A stretch of 9,718 bases of DNA from JAUWOY01 sp034431315 (lineage in GTDB: Bacteria; Chloroflexota; Anaerolineae; VGOG01), in NCBI GenBank assembly GCA_034431315.1, contig DAOUDK010000069.1:1-9718 (forward strand), read 5' to 3'. Numbering within the stretch: position 1 is the first letter of the stretch; every line of letters starts with the position of its first letter. Below the pieces are notes generated by a model. It saw only the letters and a list, made by a program, of their open reading frames with translations, was not told where the DNA came from and ran no database searches. Position numbers and translations under genes: made by a program. This document shows positions 1-4,371 of this stretch, piece by piece.

Positions 1-785
1 CTTCCTCCAGGTGGGATACTGTAATGGCCCTGGGGGCTCGTCATGTTGCCTATGTAGATATCCACCTCCGCCGTCTCCGTCTGGCTGGGATTGCCCACCA
101 ACACCCACGTTCTCATGCTTAGATTGTCATACCAGGTGAACCAATACTCCGTAGCAGGCTGTATCACCATCACCGTACCATCCTCAACACTTACCGGCTG
201 GGTAACACCCTGGGTATCCACTATCTGAATGTTTTGAAGGCCGAGAGTGGAGGTACCCACACTCTGCGCGGTAAGGGTTATCGTCGCCAGTGTGCCCGTC
301 CCATTGAGGCTTGAGCCAGATCCATAGCCCCATGCCCCAAAGGCAACAGTCCCTATGGTGTTGGATATGGTGGGGCCCAGGACAGTCACAGTGTATCCCG
401 TGCTTCCAAGGAACCCTCCATCTGCCACGCCATCAACTTGCACAGTTGGCGTGTAGAAAGACATGTCGAACTCATAGGCTCCTAGATCAGAGGCGTCATC
501 AATCATAACAGCAACTGTGAAGGTGGAACCAACCCCTACGACAGAGGTAGCAGGTTGTATCCGCACCGTCGCAGTTGGGGTAGCCACAAGGGAAGCTGCC
601 CACGCAACAGAGATGGAGGGCTCTACACTCTCCGTAAGGGTCTCTAGCGAGGAGCTATCAGCAACGGGAAGAACTGCCAGCAAGAAGACCACAAGGGCTA
701 ACGCACAAACCACCGTACTTAGGCATTTCAGCCCGCCCCAAAGCCCTCTCCTTCCAGTACTCAATCCTTCATTTAGCTCTTTCAT
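1..785 (-). CDS. Secreted cohesin-domain protein, 3' end outside window
   Basis: This is an open frame of 261 codons that runs off the left edge. Residues 1-20 are polar and basic, and 21-40 form a hydrophobic core, so it is a signal peptide or N-terminal anchor; AWA at 61-63 is a possible cleavage motif. Residues about 72-206 look like a cohesin-type beta-sandwich: VGVGSTFTVAVMID, then LGAYEFDMSFYTP, then GTGTLATITLTA, and an EDGTVMVI strand at the end. From 213 a different module begins (YWFTWYD, then TWVLVGNPSQTETAEVDIYI), a type I associate with Chloroflexota surface proteins. The start at 785 follows an AAGGGGG Shine-Dalgarno. An in-frame ATG at 875 would add 30 residues and is an alternative. 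The likely role is extracellular adhesion or surface structure; the binding partner is unknown. A strong promoter lies at 973-1000. Confidence 0.8.
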   Translation of the reverse strand, partial: MKELNEGLSTGRRGLWGGLKCLSTVVCALALVVFLLAVLPVADSSSLETLTESVEPSISVAWAASLVATPTATVRIQPATSVVGVGSTFTVAVMIDDASDLGAYEFDMSFYTPTVQVDGVADGGFLGSTGYTVTVLGPTISNTIGTVAFGAWGYGSGSSLNGTGTLATITLTAQSVGTSTLGLQNIQIVDTQGVTQPVSVEDGTVMVIQPATEYWFTWYDNLSMRTWVLVGNPSQTETAEVDIYIGNMTSPQGHYSIPPGG

Positions 786-871
786 TCTTGTTCCCCCTTT
801 ATCCGTCTCACCGCTATGGTGAAAGACAGCATGACGCAGAAGTTGGGCAAGTCCGAATATCAGTTCTTCCC

Positions 872-943
872 TCATTTCTGTTCCCTTCCCTCGGATTCTT
901 CAAGATACTCGATAACGTCGCGGCTGGTCACTACTTCTTGCAT
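872..943 (-). CDS. Candidate 23-codon leader ORF
   Basis: A small ORF begins with ATG at 943, inside the leader between the promoter at 973-1000 and the cohesin-type gene. It encodes MQEVVTSRDVIEYLEESEG and four more residues. Its TGA overlaps, as ATGA, an ATG at 875 that is in frame with the cohesin gene. It could be a translated leader peptide, a remnant of a gene C-terminus, or chance. I see no clear Shine-Dalgarno and recognise no family. Confidence 0.25.
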   Translation of the reverse strand: MQEVVTSRDVIEYLEESEGREQK

Positions 944-972
944 TCAAAGGAACTTTCGCCTTGCACGATCAT

Positions 973-1000
973 ATTATACAATCTTCCCTGTACTTGTCAA
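973..1000 (-). promoter_or_regulatory. Sigma70 promoter of the cohesin-type gene
   Basis: TTGACA (1000-995) and TATAAT (978-973) are perfect consensus hexamers separated by 16 bp. The expected transcription start is near 966, giving a leader of about 180 nt before the start at 785. The sequence from -35 through the initial transcribed region closely resembles the riboswitch promoter at 4061-4089. Confidence 0.8.
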
Positions 1001-1010
1001 GGCACACCCT

Positions 1011-1100
1011 CGACAAAAAAGCGCGCTGCCGGGCGAAAACCTCGCTGGTAGAGAAGCAGATCGCCCAATCACAGCGTGGCGACCGTGAAACGGCCTCTAG
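1011..1100 (-). repeat. Dispersed repeat, copy 1 (partner at 2591-2707)
   Basis: About 90 bp align without gaps to 2620-2707, from CTAGAGGC to GGCAGC.CGCTTTTTTGT. The 3' part also matches the riboswitch terminator arm at 3862-3883. Differences between copies 1 and 2 include synonymous and non-synonymous codon changes of the epimerase fragment, so the duplication is not recent. Confidence 0.7.
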
Positions 1101-1133
1101 TACGTTGGCTGAGCCAACCGTGTTCACCCACAT
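1020..1133 (-). pseudogene. Fragment of an NAD-dependent sugar epimerase (SDR family)
   Basis: The frame from ATG at 1133 reads VNTVGSANVLEAVSR and then ICFSTSEVFARQ. This matches the interior of extended short-chain dehydrogenases acting on nucleotide sugars, which carry NT.GT.NVLEA and then FSTSEVFG. The N-terminal Rossmann GxxGxxG and the catalytic YxxxK are absent, so only about 40 residues of a roughly 300-residue enzyme remain. It is a relic in the same orientation as its neighbours. A diverged second copy lies at 2620-2707. Confidence 0.55.
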
Positions 1134-1234
1134 CGTTGTCACCGAGCTCCTGATAACGGGGGCAATCCTCGCGACGGCTGCACAGTGGATGTCAGCCCCT
1201 CACATCGCCTGGCACACGGGTTGAAAATCCAGCA

Positions 1235-1438
1235 CATTGTGTCGCCCACCAGATGCACGCCCCATCTCATCATCGTAATGCTGGCCGGTATGCACCAGCA
1301 CCTCAGTGTGGCCCGCTTCCCGCAGTGCCTTGCCCACCGGCGCGGCCTTCACTTCGACAAGGTTTCGACAAGCTCAACCCGACGGCTCAGTACAAGGATG
1401 AGTTGGGGACGAGCGCCGACCACGGAAACAACCTTCAC
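1235..1438 (-). pseudogene. wecB: UDP-GlcNAc 2-epimerase (WecB) N-terminal fragment, copy 2
   Basis: From GTG at 1438 the translation gives VKVVSVVGARPQLI. After a 47-bp insertion it resumes with KAAPVGKALREAGHTEVLVH and TGQHYDDEM. This is the hallmark WecB N-terminus (SVVGARPQFIKAAP and HTGQHYDDEM, the UDP-binding region). After HYDDEM the sequence jumps, one base out of frame, to VHLVGDTM, which resembles an internal WecB motif (VHLVGDVM). About 130 intervening residues and the rest of the enzyme are missing. The 47-bp insertion itself breaks the frame. The GTG overlaps the Uma2 stop by 4 bp (GTGA), as in a former operon. Confidence 0.8.
1350..1396 (-). repeat. 47-bp insertion in WecB fragment, copy 2
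   Basis: The element starts CTTGTACTGAGC and ends TTGTCGAAGTG. It lies exactly between the ATC and AAG codons of the WecB motif RPQ(F/L)I-KAAP. It contains repeated half-sites of the type TTGTCGAA and CTGAGC. Its counterpart at 2319-2365 has the same length and the same insertion point. Confidence 0.8.
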
Positions 1439-2244
1439 GCTGGCTGCTCCGGCGACCTGGTTTCTGCCGGTGGAAGAAAACTCCACCGCTGTAGCCGCTC
1501 TATCAGACGGAGAGCGTAGGCTTCTCCACTCACTTCCAACAACACGTCCTCTATCGCCGGTAACGGTTCCTGCCACAGCCATTCCACTCGCAGCCAGAAG
1601 CCCGGCAACACCTCCGCGCGATAGATCCCCTCTGTATCAGGCAGCACAAGCCGATATCGCCCGGCCGCCGTCAACTGGTAGAATTCGACCCGTCCTGACT
1701 GGGGATCAATCAACCAATATTCTGGGATGCCAGCCTGTTCGTACTCGTAGAACTTCTCTCCCCGATCCCGCCCTGCGCTCTCCGGCGAGACTATCTCCAC
1801 TACCAGGTCAGCCGGGCCATCCAGGTAGGTCTCCTTCAGCCGGTCCAGATGTCCATTTGCTACAAACAGCAAGTCCGGCTCTCGCCCCGACTGGGCCAGC
1901 TTCATCTGGAATGGAGGAAGCAGGACTCTACCTAACCGTTGATGTTCAACGTAGAGTCCAATCACTTGCCCAAGGAAAAAACTGATCTCTTGATGTCGTC
2001 TTGATGCCGGACTGTACATCACCACCTCCCCATCCACCCACTCTGCCAGTGTGTCCTCGTCGGCCCAGGCCAGGAACTCTTCGTACGTCACCTTGTAAGG
2101 CGTCATCCTGGCGCGCTCGACTGGCGTCAGCAACACCTCTAACAACCGGCGGCGCAGGTCATCGTCACCTGTAGCGGTTCCGGCCCTCCAGTGTTGCGCT
2201 GCTTGATCCTCTTCCCTTCTCGTGGCAACTGCTTGCCTGCTCAT
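1435..2244 (-). CDS. Uma2 family protein (DUF820), PD-(D/E)XK nuclease fold
   Basis: The product has 269 residues. The Uma2 core spans about 47-245 and shows EWVDGEVVMYSP, then REPDLLFVA (the PD aspartate), PADLVVEIVSPES (the acidic beta-strand), and EYEQAGIPEYWLIDP. The family has a restriction-endonuclease-like fold but its biological substrate is unknown; copies are abundant in Chloroflexota and cyanobacteria. Start 2244 is chosen for its perfect AGGAGG six bases upstream. ATG 2106 would give the shorter N-terminus usual for the family, so the first 46 residues are an unusual extension. The gene is intact and is flanked by two direct WecB fragments. It overlaps the downstream one as GTGA, and its start lies directly against the upstream one. 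This suggests insertion into, or recruitment to, a decaying polysaccharide operon. Confidence 0.9.
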   Translation of the reverse strand: MSRQAVATRREEDQAAQHWRAGTATGDDDLRRRLLEVLLTPVERARMTPYKVTYEEFLAWADEDTLAEWVDGEVVMYSPASRRHQEISFFLGQVIGLYVEHQRLGRVLLPPFQMKLAQSGREPDLLFVANGHLDRLKETYLDGPADLVVEIVSPESAGRDRGEKFYEYEQAGIPEYWLIDPQSGRVEFYQLTAAGRYRLVLPDTEGIYRAEVLPGFWLRVEWLWQEPLPAIEDVLLEVSGEAYALRLIERLQRWSFLPPAETRSPEQPA

Positions 2245-2252
2245 TTGTCTCC

Positions 2253-2407
2253 TCCTGTACGCACCGACACCTCCGTATGGCCCGCCTCTCGCAGGGCTTT
2301 TCCCACTGGCGCTGCCTTCACTTCGACAACCCTTCGACAGAGCTCAGGACAAGGCTCAGTACAAGGATGAACTGGGGACGATCGCCGACGACGGAGAGGA
2401 CCTTCAT
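2253..2407 (-). pseudogene. wecB: UDP-GlcNAc 2-epimerase (WecB) N-terminal fragment, copy 1
   Basis: ATG at 2407 begins MKVLSVVGDRPQFI. After a 47-bp insertion it continues KAAPVGKALREAGHTEVSVR and TG. Homology stops exactly where the Uma2 Shine-Dalgarno begins, and the QHYDD motif is missing. Only about 36 of the roughly 370 residues of the enzyme remain, so it cannot be active. The ATG overlaps the TGA of the DegT-type fragment upstream (ATGA), preserving the translational coupling of the old aminotransferase-epimerase operon. Confidence 0.8.
2319..2365 (-). repeat. 47-bp insertion in WecB fragment, copy 1
   Basis: The element begins CTTGTACTGAGCCTTGTC and ends GGTTGTCGAAGTG. It has the same length and the same codon position as the element at 1350-1396. 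It is made of degenerate TTGTCGAAGG / CTTGTCCTGAGC half-sites, a short repeat type I have seen scattered in environmental bacterial genomes. Confidence 0.8.
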
Positions 2408-2752
2408 CTGCTGTAAAACTCCCGAACGGCCCAAACTACCTCTTGCTGCTGCGCCTCGGTCAGCTCGGGATACATGGGCAGCGACAGCACCTCCCGGCTG
2501 GCCGCCTCGCTCACCGGCAAACTGCCTTCCGGGTCAATATTGAGGAAGACCACCGCCACCAACGCCCGCTCGATCTGCGGCACGGGTTAGTGCAGACACT
2601 GTACATACGCTGCTCCAGCACAAAAAAGCGTGCTGCCGGCCGAGCACCTGGCTGGTAGAGAAGCAGGCCACCCGATCACGGCGTGGCAACCGTGAAGCAG
2701 CCTCTAGTTTGATGGATTCGTATTGCGCTTTCAGGTCGAGAATGGGGATCAT
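2404..2752 (-). pseudogene. DegT/DnrJ/EryC1 sugar aminotransferase, internally gutted
   Basis: ATG 2752 starts MIPILDLKAQYESIK, a textbook N-terminus of the PLP-dependent DegT/DnrJ/EryC1/StrS nucleotide-sugar aminotransferases. After 15 codons the sequence switches (2707) to a piece of a sugar epimerase. From about 2528 the C-terminus of a DegT-type enzyme appears: SLPVSEAASREVLSLPMYPE, then LTEAQQQ, ending AVREFYSR and TGA. The PLP lysine and nearly all of the fold are gone. The stretch immediately before the C-terminal part (ALVAVVFLNIDPE) resembles AAVVFLDIEQE of the antitoxin at 2942-3190, so a second small gene may be buried here. The start overlaps the upstream truncated RelE stop as ATGA. 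Confidence 0.75.
2591..2707 (-). repeat. Dispersed repeat, copy 2, with epimerase fragment
   Basis: Bases 2707-2620 match copy 1 and encode LEAASRLPRRDRVACFSTSQ, the same epimerase segment as at 1020-1133. Bases 2640-2591 match the riboswitch terminator 3' arm and what follows it at 3832-3883 (GCCGGCAGCACGC, T6, GTG, then TACAGTGTCTG). The repeat is therefore a composite of coding relic and terminator relic. Confidence 0.65.
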
Positions 2753-2958
2753 CCTACTCTCTCTCGCAGCTTTTGGTAAGTCTTTTCTGACTCTCCCCTG
2801 CCGAACAAATGCTCCTCCAACTCCACTGACAACGCCTCAATCTCCCTGGGCGATACGTCCGCCTTTTCCGGTTTCGAATACTTGATGTGTCGGTATTTCC
2901 TGGTCAGTCGCTTAACTGCCTTGTCGAAGGGCGGAATGGTCTCAATCTGGTAACTCAT
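2749..2958 (-). pseudogene. Truncated RelE/ParE-type toxin
   Basis: ATG 2958 gives MSYQIETIPPFDKAVKRLTR and then KYRHIK, the first helix-loop-helix of a RelE-superfamily mRNA interferase. After residue 26 the similarity ends and an unrelated 43-residue tail follows (ADVSPREIEALSVELEEHLF and onward), which I do not recognise. The beta-sheet core and catalytic basic residues of RelE are missing, so toxicity is unlikely. The start overlaps the antitoxin end by 17 bp, as in an intact TA operon. The stop overlaps the DegT-type start as ATGA, so the tail is probably the C-terminus of a lost gene that once preceded the aminotransferase. Confidence 0.65.
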
Positions 2959-3190
2959 CGAGGAGTTCCCTGACCGGCCGAATGTTTCCTCGCTCCACCT
3001 CGGCCAATCCACGTTCAACCAGTCGCCCGAAAGCTGGAGACTGTGCCAATAGCACCGCTTCTCTGGCTTCTTCCACCTGTTCCTGTTCTATATCAAGGAA
3101 CACCACTGCTGCCAGGGAGCGGAGGTCTCTGGGAACCGGATCCAACAATTCTATCTTCCCGTCCTTACAAATACCTCGAAGTGCTAACAT
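2942..3190 (-). CDS. Antitoxin partner of the RelE-type toxin
   Basis: This is an 82-residue protein starting MLALRGICKDGKIELLDPVP, with GGGAGGG four bases before the ATG. The N-terminal half, RGICKDGKIELLDP, resembles small antitoxins that begin with a GxYxDGKIxLLEP strand. The C-terminal half (SPAFGRLVERGLAEVERG, then RPVRELLDEL) looks like the amphipathic toxin-binding segment found in RelB-like antitoxins. An earlier in-frame ATG at 3310 overlaps the hicA stop, but its 40 extra residues come from a purine-rich tandem repeat and are unlikely to be native. The cognate toxin is truncated, leaving this antitoxin orphaned; it could still neutralise a toxin encoded elsewhere. Confidence 0.65.
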   Translation of the reverse strand: MLALRGICKDGKIELLDPVPRDLRSLAAVVFLDIEQEQVEEAREAVLLAQSPAFGRLVERGLAEVERGNIRPVRELLDELPD

Positions 3191-3222
3191 TTTCCCTCCC
3201 TGGTTTTGACTTTGCCCTTTGG

Positions 3223-3305
3223 ATTTGCCTCCCCTTCCCTTTCCATCCTCTATCTTCCTCTCCACCCTCCATCCTCCATTTTCCCCCTTCCATTCTCCAT
3301 TCTCT
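3223..3305 (-). repeat. Degenerate purine-rich heptamer repeat
   Basis: On the minus strand the spacer between hicA and the antitoxin consists of units of about 7 bp such as AGAATGG, AGGATGG and AGGGTGG. The period matches the heptamer tracts at 3933-3963 and 9382-9444, though the unit sequence differs. Confidence 0.6.
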
Positions 3306-3306
3306 A

Positions 3307-3549
3307 TCATCGCCCTTTGAGCTTCTTGCCCCGGAAGAAAGTGATGTACTCCTCAGGTGTCAACCCTGCCTTTCGAATCAACTTACGCAGCAACCCCACC
3401 CCCAGATCACGCCCTTTGTGTACCGGGATAGACAAATGAACGTCAAAGCCCTCCTTGACAAGAATGTAGTGGCTGCCCTCAATGTGATTTACTCGCCATC
3501 CCGCCCGCTCAAAGGCCCGCACGTGCTTGCCCCCCGGCGCTCTGGGCAA
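3307..3549 (-). CDS. hicA: HicA-type toxin, altered start
   Basis: The product has about 80 residues and is a HicA/YcfA double-stranded-RNA-binding fold mRNA interferase. FERAGWRVNHIEGSHYILVK contains the catalytic histidine in the GSH motif. PVHKGRDLGVGLLRKLIRKA and GLTPEEY form the conserved C-terminal helix. It lies downstream of its antitoxin hicB with a 7-bp gap. No ATG is available: the frame reads AGG CCT AAA TTG CCC, where relatives have M-P-K-L-P. TTG 3549 is used here as the likely start. The ancestral ATG may have mutated to AGG at 3558-3556, which would lower or abolish toxin synthesis. Confidence 0.85.
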   Translation of the reverse strand: MPRAPGGKHVRAFERAGWRVNHIEGSHYILVKEGFDVHLSIPVHKGRDLGVGLLRKLIRKAGLTPEEYITFFRGKKLKGR

Positions 3550-3556
3550 TTTAGGC

Positions 3557-3799
3557 CTATCGCAACGCTCCGCTCATGTCGAACTGTACAGCCACCTTGT
3601 CTTCGGCGGGAATCTCGATCCAAGGTTGCTTCTCTAACAGCAACTTGAGCCTGGACTTCACACAGCCAAGGATAGCCTCACTGATATTCTCCAACGTTTC
3701 TTCCAAGGTCTCACCTTCCGACAGGCAGCCCGGCAAATCCATACACTCAGCTACATAGCGCCCATCCTCATCCCGCTCAATTACGATATTGAACTGCAT
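3557..3799 (-). CDS. hicB: HicB-type antitoxin
   Basis: The product has 80 residues with the partial RNase H-like fold of HicB. MQFNIVIERDEDGRYVAECM, then DLPGCLSEGETLEETLENI, is the classic HicB signature. There is no room for a C-terminal DNA-binding domain, so it belongs to the short form. The ATG follows GGAGGTGA. It precedes hicA and neutralises it by direct binding, as known for the family. Upstream lie the c-di-GMP riboswitch and an intrinsic terminator ending at 3862. The TAG stop appears premature: with one base different the frame would run on two codons to TAA, as discussed in the findings. Confidence 0.88.
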   Translation of the reverse strand: MQFNIVIERDEDGRYVAECMDLPGCLSEGETLEETLENISEAILGCVKSRLKLLLEKQPWIEIPAEDKVAVQFDMSGALR

Positions 3800-3861
3800 C
3801 GCTCACCTCCATTCTTCACTTCTTGCGGGTACAGACACTGTATTATACGCCGCCCCATCAC

Positions 3862-3904
3862 AAAAAAGGCGTGCTGCCGGCCGACCTGCCTCCGAACAGC
3901 ACGC
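3862..3904 (-). terminator. Intrinsic terminator of the riboswitch leader
   Basis: GCGTGCTG (3904-3897) pairs perfectly with CAGCACGC (3876-3869). An inner CGG/CCG pairing is possible. One C is followed by TTTTTT (3867-3862). It lies just after the aptamer and before hicB, the position expected of a riboswitch expression platform. Confidence 0.85.
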
Positions 3905-3914
3905 TGAATATGTC

Positions 3915-4020
3915 TTCGGCAGCCCGGCCATCCTATTAACCAATAGCCAATAACTAATAGCTATCTGCTAACTTAGACCCGTGGCTTTGCGCCTCCACCT
4001 TTCGATGGGTTTGCCTTTAG
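3915..4020 (-). ncRNA. Cyclic di-GMP class I riboswitch (GEMM-I)
   Basis: The transcript contains the GEMM-I signature in order: AAAGGCAAACCC, a 5-bp stem CCATC/GGTGG closed by a GAAA tetraloop (4003-4000), GGCGCAAAGCCACGGGTC, a second arm, and ATGGCCGGGCTGCCGAAG. GGCA (4015-4012) and TGCC (3921-3918) can form the closing helix. The second arm (about 3933-3963) is built from an AT-rich heptamer repeat closed by CTATTA/TAATAG. The element is transcribed from the promoter at 4061-4089 and is followed by a terminator, so it should control read-through into hicB-hicA and genes beyond in response to the second messenger c-di-GMP. Confidence 0.92.
3933..3963 (-). repeat. Heptamer repeat within the riboswitch second arm
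   Basis: The minus strand reads TAGCTAT, TAGTTAT, TGGCTAT, TGGTTAA, TAG: four degenerate 7-bp units. They occupy the variable arm of the aptamer, between the GGGTCTAA and ATGGCCGGG conserved blocks. Confidence 0.65.
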
Positions 4021-4060
4021 CGGATACAATTGGGAAAGGGCCTTTGCTTTGCACATCTAC

Positions 4061-4089
4061 ATTATACCAAATCGTTCTGCCTTTGTCAA
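4061..4089 (-). promoter_or_regulatory. Consensus sigma70 promoter of the riboswitch leader
   Basis: TTGACA (4089-4084) and TATAAT (4066-4061) are separated by exactly 17 bp, a perfect consensus promoter. Transcription should start near 4054, about 35 nt before the aptamer. The -35 box lies in a short palindrome, CTTTGTC-AAG-GACAAAG (4081-4097). Confidence 0.9.
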
Positions 4090-4107
4090 GGACAAAGAGA
4101 GAAGATA

Positions 4108-4137
4108 GAGTTAAGGTCAGGTTAAGGTTCGGTTATC
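4108..4137 (-). promoter_or_regulatory. Pho-box-like direct repeats upstream of the riboswitch promoter
   Basis: On the minus strand: GATAACCG-AAC-CTTAACCT-GAC-CTTAACTC. The two right-hand units fit the PyTTAAPyPyT octamer with 3-bp spacers described for the cyanobacterial SphR Pho box, and the 11-bp period is typical of PhoB/OmpR-type regulators. The cluster ends 18 bp upstream of the -35 box. The binding protein is inferred only. Confidence 0.4.
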
Positions 4138-4200
4138 ATTTCCTCTCGTGGGTTACTTCTCACCTGGCATCTAAAGTATACCATCATTTGATCTATTCGG

Positions 4201-4244
4201 GCATGAAATTGGCGTGAAGCTGGCGTGAATTTTGCGTGAAATAA
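4201..4244 (-). repeat. Four 11-bp direct repeats (TTCACGC-N4)
   Basis: The minus strand holds TTCACGC, TTCACGC, TTCACGC and TTCATGC at an exact 11-bp period, with AAAA, CAGC and CAAT as spacers. One helical turn between identical faces suggests tandem winged-helix regulator sites. They may instead be a simple repeat within a decayed reading frame. Confidence 0.55.
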
Positions 4245-4361
4245 GACCGCTGCTTCTAAAAAGTCCCCATTGCTCAGCGCCATCCTTATGCGAATGTATC
4301 CCCTATCCAGCCATACTTTTTCCTCAACAAAGGTGAAAGATGCAACGACAGGGCTGGTCAC
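4242..4361 (-). pseudogene. N-terminal half of a DUF6516/TumE-like protein
   Basis: From GTG 4361 the frame reads VVASFTFVEEKVWLDRGYIR, then IRMALSNGDFLEAA. This resembles the N-terminal half of DUF6516 proteins, where a DRGYIRIR strand is followed by LxDGSxLExxE. The C-terminal half with the RWDNAPHHPE motif is absent. The open frame runs on to 4122 through 11-bp repeats and shows no family feature there. The complementary half type is present as a separate gene at 4429-4737, but that gene has its own RLTLRGGGLLELSE strand, so these are two different family members rather than one split gene. Confidence 0.5.
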
Positions 4362-4371
4362 TAATCTGGCT

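Noticed and set aside
1185..1985. 266-residue plus-strand ORF
   Set aside because: It is antisense to Uma2 and the WecB relic, has shadow-like composition and no recognisable domain.
2620..2660. Functional intrinsic terminator in repeat copy 2
   Set aside because: Only a 5-bp stem (GTGCT/AGCAC) remains, and two bases separate it from the T-tract. Too weak to call.
2942..3310. 122-residue version of the antitoxin starting at 3310
   Set aside because: Its first 40 residues are translated heptamer repeat, and ATG 3190 has a strong Shine-Dalgarno and the family-like N-terminus.
3842..3870. TATAAT at 3847-3842 as a separate hicBA promoter
   Set aside because: The -10 is perfect, but no -35-like hexamer lies 15-19 bp upstream; the region is the terminator's T-tract. 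I leave it as possible but unsupported.
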